Position numbers and translations under genes: made by a program. Positions 37,743 through 50,345 of a stretch of 64,000 nucleotides of DNA are shown piece after piece; position 1 is the stretch's first letter, and each line of letters starts with the position of its first letter. Under the pieces are notes generated by a model. The model was not told where the DNA came from. It searched no databases and saw nothing but the letters and a program-made list of their open reading frames with translations. The stretch lies in assembly GCA_009617715.1 (NCBI GenBank), contig VTFK01000068.1:496001-560000 (forward strand), in the 5' to 3' direction. The DNA comes from Plectrocnemia conspersa. Its lineage: Eukaryota; Arthropoda; Insecta; Trichoptera; Polycentropodidae.

Positions 37743-38944
37743 AGGTACTTCAATAGCATACAATATTAGATTAACATAGCACATAAAATACAAAAACGTT
37801 CATTATATATTTTTCGAGGAACTAAACATAACATTTGTTATCGCAATTTATTAAATCTCTTAATATTATTTTATTTGCTTTAATAAGCAATTAAAAAAAT
37901 ATAATAAAACATTATTATATATATTATATTTACAAGTAATTGAATTTCTTATTATATAAATCCTTATTTTGCATACCCATATTTAACCATAATTTAATAT
38001 CATATGTACTTAATAGTCTTGCGTTCAGTTTAATATGCATTTGCTTCATATATTGTAGATTATCTTATCACTAATTGTATATTATAATTTATGTATTAAA
38101 GACATATATACAATTTTGAGCACATATAGCATATGCAAAAGAATGTATAAATTATAATAAAATATATTATTTTTATTATAAAATATTTATGGTTTACATT
38201 TTACAACAAAAATTACTTATTCCCATTATAAAAAAGCACGAACTTTTAGGTCGATTACATCAAATATGTGCCTAATTTAATTGCCAATAAAATTACAAAA
38301 GTAATAAATAATAATTCAATATAATCACGTAATAAACGTTTTTACGTTCAAGGAGCTTTTAAAGCTCTTTTTTCACGAGCTTTGGCTATCGATTGCTCGT
38401 AAATTGTGTTTAAATGTTTGACCTACTTTCCATTGTTTGAATGGAATCAATTATGAATTTAAAACGCGAATGAAATACGTACTTTTAAATACTTTGCGAA
38501 TAAAAAAATTGAAAGCAAAGCACAAAGTCGGAGACCATGACCGAAGAAGTTGACCTAGGTCAAAGACACTTTTTCATTTACTTTCAGCCGAGCACAAACT
38601 CTGGCGAAAGTCGGCTAACGAGCTTTTTTCTTGGTTTTTCGTCACTCTTGTTGTTTTCTCCTGTTGAGCGTATTTTTATGCCTTGTAATATACACAGTAC
38701 TATATTTTTGTATTGTTTGACTGATGTTTTTATTAGTAATAAATAATGAATATTATCAATAAATTATTTCAGTTTAAGCGATAACTTTTTTAAACCCTAA
38801 AGACAATTATATAATTAACACAGCTATCACTGTTTAGCGCTTAACACTTTATTTTCATATATATTTCTAATTAATAATTCATATCCTTAGATGTATAAGT
38901 ATGTATTATATATATTTAAACAATTTTAATTAATTTTAATTTTC

Positions 38945-39265
38945 GTGAATAACCGAGTTAAATCATCCGAGCAGCCGAGGTCCGAAAAATGTTTTTAATA
39001 ATAAACCATGACAAACATTATTGAATGCTTTCTCAAAATCCGTATATATGACGAATACTTTTTATTTTTTTTTTGGTGATAATAAAAAAAGGTTAAAAAA
39101 GGCAGGACGAGACCCACAAAACCTGCAGAGAGTGATTGAAAACGTACGTATCTATGTATAATTAATTGAAATAATTTAGCAGGAGCTGACAACGGTCTAT
39201 GATTCTTTAGGCATCATTTTTCACCCTTTTAAAAAAATGTGACTGTTGTGCATATCCAAAGATCA
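38945..39265 (-). pseudogene. CR1/Jockey-group reverse transcriptase fragment
   Basis: Minus-strand copy of the 4 kb family. It enters at 39265 with DLWICTTVT-like codons and reads LSAPAKLFQLIIHRYV at about 39150-39195. A segment corresponding to GFRPARSTVTNLL follows in broken form, then YTDFEKAF in another frame at about 39020-39045, then CHGLLLK. Nucleotide identity to 4265-4640 is easy to follow (gtcagctcctgctaaattattt is shared). Frameshifts and an insertion of T-rich sequence inactivate it. Catalytic YSDD is absent. Confidence 0.8.
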
Positions 39266-41724
39266 GAAAATGCGTCTATAATTAGTATCAGATAAAAAAA
39301 CTTTAGAAGCACTGCTACTGACTTCATTACCCTTTTAAAAAAATCAGGAATCAAATCAAGCTTAGAAAAACGCCTTCAACTTCTTAAAGCCGTATTTGAT
39401 ACATTATTTTTTGTATGTACAAAACTATTTTTGTTGATTTTTGTAATGACAAATATACAAGTTTTTATTAAATATGTATATGTAAGATGTTTCTTAATAT
39501 ATATTTATAGCTAAAAGACGCATTTCCCGTTTGCATACTTCTTAAAATACCTGGAATATAATAATATTATTCATAAATTCAACGTTGCTGCTTCCTATTC
39601 CGATCCACAATTAATATTATCCTTTGCAAGAAACGCAGTTATTATTTATATTAGATAATATCATCATCGCAAATAATTATCTTGATATTATTTAAATTGG
39701 AAAAATTTAATTAAACTGATTAGACTAATTACAATTGAAATGATTAAAATATGTATTATTATAATAGTTATACATATTATTTAAAAGTAACATGTACATG
39801 ATTATTTTTGATTTATTAGTTATTATTATAATAACTATTGTTAAATAATATAATATAGGCTTAAATCCCGTGAATCATATATTATATATAATTTCTATGA
39901 ATATTCCAATTTATTCTGAAAAAACTAACAATTATTATTTATTTATAGTACTGTTTTTTACAGTAACTTTTAGCTATATAATTTTATTAAAAATACATAT
40001 TTTTATCTAGAATATGTTGGATTACTTTGTAGTAGCGCTTCTTTTATACATATAGATATTATATCGTGACATATCTGGAATATCTGTTTATTTTTCCGCA
40101 AAAACGCGCCCCGTTGGGGGGCGAAGGCCGACGCCGACGGGGGTTTAAGAAGAAGAAGAAGAAGAGGAAAAAAGAAAAACACTTATTTTTCCGCGACCGT
40201 AACTCAAATAGATTATATCCTTTGGGAAGAGAGGAGAGGCGAGAGCAGAGGCAGAAGAAGGAGAGATTCGCGTGGCATTTATATTGAAAAAAATCAGATG
40301 AAAATTCTCGGAATCCCTTTTGAACAATAATGGCCGTTTGGGTCGGAGGAAAAAAATATGTCCCCGCTCTCGGTCCGTGCTTATGAATTTGTAGCCGAGT
40401 TTCCGTGAACAATATGTTTTCTAAGGGAGAGAAAGAAAAGTTGCGAGGCGCGTGGGCAAATAATGCGAGACCGGGAAGGAGCTTTCAAAAGGCGTAGGAA
40501 AGCTTTTCCGAAGGTAAATAAATTCGATACTGAGTTATAAATATAAAATTTCCCAATCGAAGCTAAAAAATATGCTAATAATCGCAAAAATATATATTTA
40601 ATGAATAATAAAAATATAGGACTTTATTATGTATATTTACGGAATAAAAAAATTAAATCTAGTAGTGAAAAGGTTAGATTTAAATACGATGTTTTAACAT
40701 ATGAAAGAACAGGCCATGATCTAAGAGAAAGGTTCAACCTCAAGCATAATTTATAAGAAAATATATAATAAAATAAATAAAATCCAAAAAACTCAACAAA
40801 GTTTCGTTCCTACGTCTTGGTCTATAAGCGTAGAACTTATCGTAAAATCGTTATTTATTTTGTTTATTTTAAATAGATATGAACGAAACGAATTATACAA
40901 TATAAAAATATAGAATGTACATAAAAATTTATTCATAAAAAATACATAGTCATCGAATCTTAAGTGTCATCATTAGAATTATGAAAAGACGATATAATTG
41001 TTTATAATTTAACAGAAAACATTTTATTATTGAAGATTAAGAAAGAAATAATGAGCATACCGATTAAGACATATTTAATTAGCCCTGTGGCATAGAGGAG
41101 ATGATTTATTTGGCCAAAAAAACGAAGCGGCACTTTAGAACACTAACATGACGGCGGCGAGGACAACATATTACTTGGTGGATCACGTTGGGGTCACCAG
41201 TTTGACAGACGGATGGTGACGGGTATCAATTATACACAGATTGGGCTGCTGCAGTAGTATTTAATTAAAGTTGTTATAATAGTTACATGTTATTGAATGT
41301 TATATTAATGATCGGCGAACAAGAAGTCACCAGTCATTGCCTTCCCATCATGATCCATCAAATGGTGTTGCCTCTTAATTTTTGCCCCTAAATAATACGG
41401 TCAAGTTTGTATTTTTACTTCTTTAACAGTTTACGCTTTTCTATATGTACTTTTTAAATTATGGATTATAAAAACAATACATCTTAGTTTTTTGGCAGAG
41501 AAATGCTAAGTATATCAAATTTAAAATTATTTGGCACAACCTTTATTTTTACGCTGCTTTTGCCCTATTTATTTTTATTTAAATAAATAAATTAAATAGA
41601 TCAATTCGAGCCCTTGATATTAAATTTATAAGCAATTTATTTCACCATTACTCAGTCGTGGCTCTCTAAGTATGACTTAAAATATAAATATTAAATAATA
41701 TGTAATGCAATTAAAATCATTCAC
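39266..41724. other. intergenic, no gene seen
   Basis: A+T-rich to 40.05 kb. 40080-40500 is a G+C-richer, purine-biased island with (GAA)n at about 40149-40165. Its open frames (117 codons or fewer) show no domain. 41090-41240 is a smaller G+C-richer patch. No transposon ends recognised. Confidence 0.5.
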
Positions 41725-42185
41725 GTGCCGCCCTTGATCTTGTCTGTATTAAACCGGAAAACAGAAACGAGCAAAGAAGGGTGCGTTTTATTTGCGAGAA
41801 GGGACGTAGCCCGGCTTAATTGTGGGCGAGAGCCCGTCCACAGTATCGGCGCCGACTCCGGCCCTGGACTCCGCCGTAGGAATTTAATTACCCCATCGGG
41901 GAATAAGTAAAAAGTGGGCGGCGGGTCTTTGACCCCGCCAGAGCCGGATGGCGGTAAGAGGTGCGAGGTGGTGCAGGAAGGGAGTAGGGAGAGATCGCCC
42001 TTCGCGCCGCCGGGCCAATTTTAAGTTCTAGGTTAAAAATTTTAAGTTAGTAATGAAACCGGGTGTAATGAAAGGCAAATTGGGTCACTCCTGCAGCGGG
42101 GGCTCAAGGTCGACGGGTCGATACGACAGGGGGTTGGTTCTCTTTGCCCTCTTTAATTGGTCCTCTTTATGATTGCGATCGTTTC
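41725..42185. other. G+C-rich, CpG-rich island, candidate regulatory DNA
   Basis: The most G+C-rich segment in the window, about 450 bp, set sharply against A+T-rich DNA. It carries homeodomain-type words (GGCTTAATTGTGG, TTTAATTACCCC), a TTTTATTTGCGAG word and G-runs. It includes one 61-codon open frame without a domain. It is not tandem-repetitive and has no inverted ends. High-complexity islands of this kind in insect intergenic DNA are often cis-regulatory; that is inference, since conservation cannot be tested here. Confidence 0.4.
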
Positions 42186-45100
42186 TCGTCGCATTTTTTT
42201 AATTGTTTTTTGTTTTGTGATGAAAACTTTTCGATGCACTTTTTATATCTTGCGTGTTGTTTATTGGAAAAGAAAATAGATTACAAATATAATCTGACAC
42301 GACGTAAATATATTTGCATATGATATTAATTGATATTTTGAAAGTTAAAATACAAAGCTAAAGCAATATTTTGCGGACGGATGGAAATTAGCTGCAGAAT
42401 TCGTTTATTGCATGGTTACATTGTAATTACAAATAATATGAATGTTGCCGTCGCGTTCTCGTCGTGATCGCCAGAGGAATCAATGTTGCTCACGCTGCTG
42501 TTACGTCAGTGTTGCCAGAAACCGCCTAGTTTGTGGTCAAATAAATAGGGCCCCACAAATATTTTTATTTAATACCCTGATTAGAAATCACTTTTGCCAG
42601 AATTTGTACTTTAAGAGTTACATGTTTAATTTCATATAAAGCATAAACTAATTATTTATTTTGGTAAACATTAGGGAATCATTGAGGAATCGACTTAAAT
42701 CTTGCGTAACTCCCTTTATTTATTTTTAAATTTAATCTTGGTTACAGATAGAAAAACCACTTAAGCCGAGACAAACTCCTTATTAATACAAGTTCACATT
42801 TCTCGGCAAATTTAATTGAAAAACACCGGCAAAATATAACAAATGTAATTTGTTTTTTTAATTTGATATGTCGCAATGTTATACTCAACGAATTGCAAAA
42901 GATTTGTGGCGACCGTTTACTAAATAAGATAATGACGTTTCTCAGAACCACTTAGATTTTTTTCTGCCTTGGAGAGTCATTGATGAAATATGTAAATTAA
43001 CCTTTCTATAAGATATAGGCCATCCTTTGACCAGAAATGATATTTATAACCTTTTATTATTCATTTAAGTTTCTGTTAGTGAACGTACAAAAGAGTTGCA
43101 ACTTTTAATTTATCACAAAAATATTATCGCAATATCTCAACTAGCTTCATGCATATTTCAAGAGTTTTTAATAGACAAAATGGACAAGTCACCTACGCGT
43201 CACTCAGCATCGAAAACTATTTTCGAATCTCACTGCCCACTAGACAGACACTCTTTCGAAAGAGCCAAATTCATATTAGCGTTGAGCAACCGTACGTTAT
43301 TTTTCTCCATACGCGGCCGAATTAATTGTATGCATTATATCTTCATATAGCCATATTATTATTATGAATGTGTTTGATTTATAGACGAGGTGCTTAACGT
43401 GAACGGTATAATTTTCCGTGCTCATGGGCGGAAAGGCAACCAACGAGCTCGCTTACCTATGCAGGAATTTCTTCCGAAATATATTATGTTAATAGTCATA
43501 TTTCAAATCCAATTTGGAAGCGTTGGGCAACAAAGACCCGTTAAAGGGTCACAGTCTTTTGTACCTCGATTTATCATAGAGTGCAATTTTACCATCTATA
43601 ATAATAACTATACTTTTTTCATAGGAAGCAAAAAATAAGCCTATCAAAGTTTGATTAGGCGATTCAATTTTTTTTGCAACCTATCTGTAAATATTAGATA
43701 TTTATTTTCTCTTAAAGCTTTTAAACATTTAATTTTAGTAAATTCGTATTTTTCTAGTCAGCTTTTGAATTTTCGGCACATATTTTTAAATTAAGTCTTG
43801 ATGGACAGACTGGTCCAATATGATTCTCAGAATTTTGTTTTAGAATATTTGGACAACGATCACATAGGGAACTATCCTCTGGATTTAGGTCGCTAAATTT
43901 ATTTTTGCAATATTGATTTTCATGCATAGCAATGATTATTTTATATTTTTTGTGATTTATTGGATCATTTATTCACTATTTTTTGCGGTAACTTTTCTAT
44001 AAGCATATATATGTCACACGTACAGATTTCTGCTCTTTTACCCTAACTTTACAGATTTTCAGCCATTCATGTAATTTTTATTTTTCCTGCACTTTATTGA
44101 AGATATCTCAAAAAATTTTGGTAAAGACTTACTTATTATTTTATTTAATATAAAGCTCATATTGTTATCGAGATTTTTATTTGTTTTCAAACTTTTGCAA
44201 TATATATTATAAAATGCACTTGACCTGAAGATTTTAGATGGCATTCCTGTGTTTGAGTGTTGTAATAAAATTGTTTTGTTGGTTGATCGTAAAAGAGAAT
44301 ACGTGTCATTGAATTCTTTGCGAAATGATGATGTCACTTACGGTTATATAAAAAACATACTTAATAAAAAAATATTTTTAAAAATAGTATAAATATATGT
44401 ACATATATTTTAATAACATAAAGCGATTCTATTTGATTAGATAAATGAATAAGTATAATACAAGATAAATTGATATGCATGTAGGAACCTATATTTGTTC
44501 AGATGAATAAGATGTTTTTCTTATTCTTCTTAATTAAATTACTTTGCTTGTCGTATTTTGCCTTTGGCGTAAGCTGTAATGCTAAGCCGTGTATTTATAT
44601 ATTTAATAAAATAAATAATTTGCTGTGACAATGTTTCTTCTGTATGAAAAATAATATGATTATATTGATATTTAAATACTTAAATTATTTAAGCTTAATA
44701 TCATGTCAAAAAATGGATGAGGATTGTAATCAATCGATATAGAAAATTTAAAATAAAGATCACTGATTTTTTTTAAGAAACTTTGATTTAAAAATATGTC
44801 TTTAGAGAATCTTAGAAAAAGTTTTATATGTGTTAATATTAAAACAAAAACACTTTTGTGGCACGTTATTTTTTATTACACTTTTTTGGGAAATTCGATT
44901 TCATTCAAATGAACTTTAAAATGTAATACTTTTAAGCTCCACATATTCTCGAAATAAAAGCAATCAATAGTTTAGTCACAAATAATGGCAGTGTTACTAC
45001 AAATATTTTCTATAAATAAATTTAATTCTATTAGACATATTTATATTTTTTGGGATTTGAGACTGATTTTATTGAGATGAATAGTGGCAAGAAAACTGTT

Positions 45101-45348
45101 GTACGTATTTATAAGCCTAATTTTTTTATATTCTAGTGACGGGACTATTGCTAGAACATAAACTGTACATAAAATATATTTTTTAATGAAAACAAATAGC
45201 AACATACATTTATAAATATATGTAGATTGTTAAGTATTTTTGACACAATTGTATTTAAAAATACTGAAAATTCATACTTTAAAATTGTAATTAAATGATG
45301 AACTATAATATGGTCCATTTGTATTTTTCTATATTATACTATAGAGCA
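42186..45348. other. intergenic, no gene seen
   Basis: Mixed composition. Open frames at 43096-43350 and 43390-43638 (84 and 82 codons) have no recognised domain. A short cysteine-bearing minus-strand frame at about 43758-43950 is discussed in the findings. Otherwise A+T-rich. Confidence 0.5.
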
Positions 45349-45720
45349 GGACTGCCTAACATTTACTTATGATGCCTAGAGCTGCATCATAAGTATATTT
45401 ATTTTGACAAATATAACCCTTGGGGTGTGTCTTAGTAAGCAGTAAAACGCTTGGTGGAATTTTATCACAACATATGTTGCGACAGGCGATGAATGGCAAA
45501 GTGTTTTCTCCGAGTGGTGGTGGAGAAGCTGTCGGACAGATGTGTGCGTCTGCGAGCGGCGGGCGTCTGCTGGTCTTTTCGAGTGTCCGCCGGAGTCTGC
45601 GAGTGCTGCTTTGACTGCCTTCTCTTCATCGGAGTCCAGGCTTAAGTATCCAGGGCTGCAAAGCTCGCTGACCAATCACAATCATGCAGCGATCATCCAA
45701 CCAATAGATTTACTCGTTTA
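45349..45720. other. G+C-richer island with a perfect stem-loop
   Basis: It begins with CAGGACTGCCTAACAT, which recalls some hAT ends. Next comes a perfect 12-bp hairpin TACTTATGATGC/GCATCATAAGTA (45364-45375 and 45384-45395, 8-nt loop), then a G+C-rich stretch to 45700. Two CCAAT words lie at about 45673 and 45701. No matching opposite end and no coding domain. Confidence 0.4.
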
Positions 45721-46218
45721 ATAAAACAGCGAAATATGTATACGCATTTCAAAAGCGACATTCGCTTGATGGGCATTGCCCTAGATCGTATATTGCAATA
45801 TAAACCTTGTGAATCCAGCGATTTATTATATTCATGACCGTTTCGCAACAAAGAAATATTCTCTCAGTGACGGAGAATATTTACAGTAAGAATAAAACTC
45901 GTGTTATTTTCTGGTCGTAACAAGGGCTTTTGTGTGTTCCGTATTGTTTCCTTGTTAATGAATGATTATTTTTATCACAGTAAATTTACGTGAGTTTTGA
46001 GGATAAGACCCTTTGAAACCTTTTTTTTATTAGTATGTTTTAATAATTTATTTCAACCCTTTTCTATAAAATAATTTTATTGATTTAATTTATATATTTG
46101 CAATATATTATTCGGCTTTTGTAGGGTTTTTTAAATTAATACAGAAGCTTAAAATATTTTTTTATAAAATTAATATATTTTTTTTTTGTTATTTTTTTTA
46201 TTTTTTATTAAACCTTTC
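45721..46218. other. intergenic, nothing recognised
   Basis: A+T-rich with long T-runs; no features seen. Confidence 0.55.
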
Positions 46219-46659
46219 GTTGTAACCTAGCAGGCGTGAGCCCAATGCGTTACAACTGGGTAAATTTGTACTGTATCAATCAGATGTAATGTAACAATAA
46301 GACTGAAAGTCTGGGAATCGGTGACGTGTATATTAATAATTATACAGTGACTAATATATTATTGCCCAGTTCCTTGACACAAAACCTTGTACCTGGTTAT
46401 TGATTTCTTCTTTCCTTCCCTCATTTTTTTCCCCCTTTTTTTTATTAGGGAAATATTTATAATATTAATAATATATAATAATTATAAATTAATATATGTA
46501 ATATAATTTATAACGAAAAGATGTGACCACAGCTGGGGCTATTTTTTTATAATAGCGTATTTTTATAAATAAAAATTTGAGTGCCGCTGCCGGGGCTCGA
46601 ACCCGCAACCTCAGAGTTAATAGTCTGAGACGTTACGAACTACTCTGTTCCGTCCTTAC
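46219..46659 (-). mobile_element. SINE-A with an internal insertion
   Basis: Minus-strand copy. The 3' hairpin GTTGTAAC...GTTACAAC is at 46219-46256, the body stem ACTGAAAGTCTGG near 46302, GGCCCCAGCTGTGG-type sequence (inverse) near 46530, and the head with inverse B-box GGGGCTCGAACCC near 46596, ending GTCC at 46655. About 120 bp of pyrimidine-rich, non-SINE DNA near 46340-46450 enlarges it relative to the 320-bp reference. Confidence 0.87.
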
Positions 46660-47736
46660 AGTTAGATTTGTAGTAAAAAATAAAATTAATAAAATATATA
46701 TTTATACAAATGTGTCAGAATGAAATTATACAGTAAAAATACACAAAAATTAAGTCAAAATACACAATGAAAAAAAATACACTTGATAAAATTAAACAGA
46801 AAAACTACAAAATTATTTATATTTTAAATTCAAAGATTGTATTTGGAAATAAACTAAAGATAAATCCCTTATCCTGACAAATGCGGCACAAAACTTAATG
46901 TCTTGTTTTGATTCTACATGTTTACTGAATCAGCATTTTCTGATATGAACATTATAAAATCTTTGAGTAATGAACATCTTGACCAATGTTTACGATTATC
47001 TCTTTCATCGTTTAATCTTGACTCAATCTAGGCATTGTCAAAGATCTCGTTATTAATATTTTATCTAATGAAATTTTAACCATGCTCATATTTTTTCTTT
47101 TCTTCGTAATTTTTTACATGAATATATTTTAATTTGCATTTTTTTACTGAAATATCTAATAAACATTCTATTTTTGTAATATATGTAAGAAATGTTAATA
47201 TTTCCCCCCTACATATTGGTTGTGCTGCCCTGCAGAGTAACCAAATGATTTGATGACCAATTCTAAGAAATCAATCTGCATTTGCTACCAATTCGTCTCC
47301 AACCATGAATCGTTTAAAATTAAATATCTAAATGTGTTGTGAACATGCTTTTCATCAAATACCTGGATTGAACGCATCACAAGTAACATACATAGGGGCA
47401 ATGTCCCCGGACATGATGATACAGCTTTGGGGATACGCCGGGCCTTATACGCGTGGTATACACACGTGGTATGACTCAGCAATTAGCCGCAGCAACGAAC
47501 GGCCGCCAGAGATCTTTTCAACCCGTTGAGCTACCAATTTAGCTTTTGAAGAAAAAATATATTATATTATTCGTTATTTATTGCGATGTTTGGCGGTAAG
47601 CGGCGAGAGCCGCCGGCGACGGCACCGAATTAACAGATTGACGTTATTGTACTCATGTCGAACGTATTTTTTTAACTGGTGTGCTAAAATACTGACTATG
47701 AATATAGCTCAATATATTTAGAAAATATCTCACTTA

Positions 47737-47767
<31 letters not shown>

Positions 47768-50099
47768 TATACAAAATTTCTATAGAAGTAAGCTTGATAC
47801 TGTAGCGCTTTATCACCAACGCTATTTAACAGCAATTCTGTTATGAACACATTATTATAATATTTATAGTGTTGTACAATTTATCAATCATATATATTAT
47901 AATACTAACTCAATGAAATTCATTTAATTATTGCTTTCTTTTGAATGTTAGCAAAACTTAAAGTACATTTTTTTAACAATTTATGCTTTGAAAAAATATA
48001 CAGCTTTTTTATGATACAAATACTTTCAGTAAATTTTGTGGCATCAATCATAATATGTTGACGCTTAAATTCACAAATATGTACTTATACAATTATGCAA
48101 AGTTACGCAAAAATAATTTGCTTATCAACAAAATCATAAAATCTATATGCGCTGAAGATCATAAATAAAACTTAACTCATATTTATTTTATGTTACAAGT
48201 TTTTATTGACTATGCTTGTGCTCATAATACATTTCAATACTAGATGAATTTTTTAGAAAAAAATATTTTAATACATCTGACGCAAGTAAATGTAAACCAA
48301 ACAACTTGCATTGTTTGTTAACAAGCAAAGAAATTCCGCCCATATATAAAATTATGATCCACCCATAGATCAAATATAAAATTTAAAACAATTGTGACCT
48401 GTTTGCTAGCTATTGAAGATTAAAATAAATATTTTCCATTACTGTCTAGATCCTTCTTGATTTTTCAGATTTGTTAGCTCTCTTTTCTCTAAGACTATCT
48501 TGTGCTCACAATCAGCGGAGCTCACAAAAATCAACTTCAAAAACCTTAAAGCCAACAAGACCAAGGTATGGACTTAACGCTTAACTTCAATCGTCTGATA
48601 TTTGGTCTAGCCTAGCCGACACCTTGGAGCAAACACTATCCTGCACTTCCCCCCCCCTGCCCCCGTTACTAATTAACGCATGCTACTGAGGTTAGGCACC
48701 ATGATTGAAATTCTGAATACAGAAACATTCAGTATCACATTTTATAATTGCGTAATGTCTTTAGAGCTAACTGCATTCTATTACACCGCTTTATTGGTTC
48801 AGAATTTCTCAACAGCATTATAGGACTATCAACTTAAATGTTTAGTATTGTACTAATTCATTAAAACTGGATCATACTCTGTTGAAAAGCTTATTATTAA
48901 CTATTTTCGTTATTATATAAACATATTATATTTTTTTAAATGCTTGTTCTCATTAATCAGCAACAGACGTTTTTATTCAATTGTGTTTTTGTTTTTAAAA
49001 CAAATATATATAAAACAAACTTTTTATATTAAGAGAATTATAATATAAAAGAAGAAGATATGCCATATTTTTCTTCCATTCCATTTTTATTTTTTAAACT
49101 GAATTTATTTATAGGTCAGTGAGTTCAAAGCATATATTCATTAAACTTAGATGCAATAAGCTTATCGTATTTATAGTATTTTCACTCAACATTGCATCGG
49201 ATTCTATATATATATACAAATAATGGGGTGTGAGGTGGGCACGTGTGGTGGCGAGAACACACCCAAAAATTACAAAAATGGCCGCTTTCACGTATAGCCC
49301 CGGATAGTAGACGGATGCGTCCCGTTGCGGTGTGTCGCGCAGGCGTGTATAATATTATCAATACACAAGAGTGAGCGAGGGTCACACGCACACGAGAAAA
49401 AAGGCTTCTCTTCGCACTCTTTTCCCGGGAGTTTTCCCTTTAAAGCGGCCCATCTGCATGGGAGAATAGCTACGGCTCCGATTGTCAAGCAGCGCTCCTC
49501 AACCACGTTAGATATGTTTTAAGCCATTTGTTGTCAAGATACGACAATATAAAACTGAGAAATTTATATAATTATAATTATAATTATAACAAAACAAAAT
49601 AATAATTAATTAAGGATTTTGAAAGCAATAATAGTCACTCGCGACAGCCTAGGTAGGAGGTCGGGCGCCTAGCCTAGTCCGCATAGTGAACTGAAGTATG
49701 TGTCGTAGTTTCTGATGGGTCAAAACTCCTGTATTGCAAAAACAAATAGTAACTAGAAATTGTCTATAGTTTGTAAGTTTAGCTAATAAGGATTTAATAA
49801 TAATAAGTTCTTATAGATCATTTTCTCATGTTATTTGCATATATTATTATTTCAAAAGTAACATATGTAGTTATAGTCTTGAAATCGAAAGCAAATATAT
49901 TATTGACTTTTAAAAACCATGTTTATTTACTGCTTAGCAATGCTATGCTTAAAATAATAAACCTAATGTCAAGATTCAACGATTTTTGACAAAAATTAGT
50001 TACTTAATTTTAAACTACATAACCAGATTTAGAATCACTTAGAATAAATTGCGGTTAAAACAAAGAACTATAGAAAACGTTAACTTATCAAAATATTTT
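46660..50099. other. intergenic, no gene seen
   Basis: A+T-rich. An (AT)n tract lies near 47737-47770. G+C-richer patches at 47330-47640 and 49220-49520 have open frames up to 72 codons but no domain. The second contains AAAATGGCCGC at about 49272. A C-run lies at 48650-48665. A (TTATAA)n-like tract lies near 49565-49590. Confidence 0.5.
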
Positions 50100-50345
50100 T
50101 CAATGCATCTTGCGTTGTTGGTATGTTTTTCGAGAAAATCTCTTTCTTCAGCAGGTCTTAGAAATTTATACGGTTTTGCGTAATGCATTTATTAAGCATA
50201 ACATGAAATAAAGTGAACTTCTTTTTTTAATCTGACGCCAGGATTTAAAAACCTTAGCAGTCTAGCACTGCAACAGGCCACCATTCGTCAAGCTTTTGTC
50301 TTTAGCCGGTCACCCCATTGTTGCCAAATTTTCGATTATAGACAA
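50100..50345 (-). repeat. unidentified dispersed repeat, copy 1 (coding-like)
   Basis: The minus strand carries MHYAKPYKFLRPAEERDFLE then KHTNNARCIEKYFDK (about 50092-50195) and, higher up, QKLDEWW (about 50290). The copy at 54785-55045 has QKLDDW and a KHT.KCVTEKFD piece in the same order on the same strand, and the nucleotides TCGTCAAGCTTTTG agree. The shared peptides suggest an unrecognised transposon protein. I cannot name it. Confidence 0.45.

Larger units (their letters stand above)
36201..38944. other. intergenic, no gene seen
   Basis: A+T-rich with small repeats (listed). A G+C-richer patch at 38340-38690 has a 69-codon open frame without a domain and an everted nuclear-receptor-like site TGACCTAGGTCA at 38551-38562. 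Confidence 0.5.

Noticed and set aside
47500..47545. tRNA-like start on the minus strand (TTGGTAGCTCAACGGGTTG)
   Set aside because: Resembles an A-box region, but no B-box GGTTCRANNCC follows at the right distance and no cloverleaf is evident.
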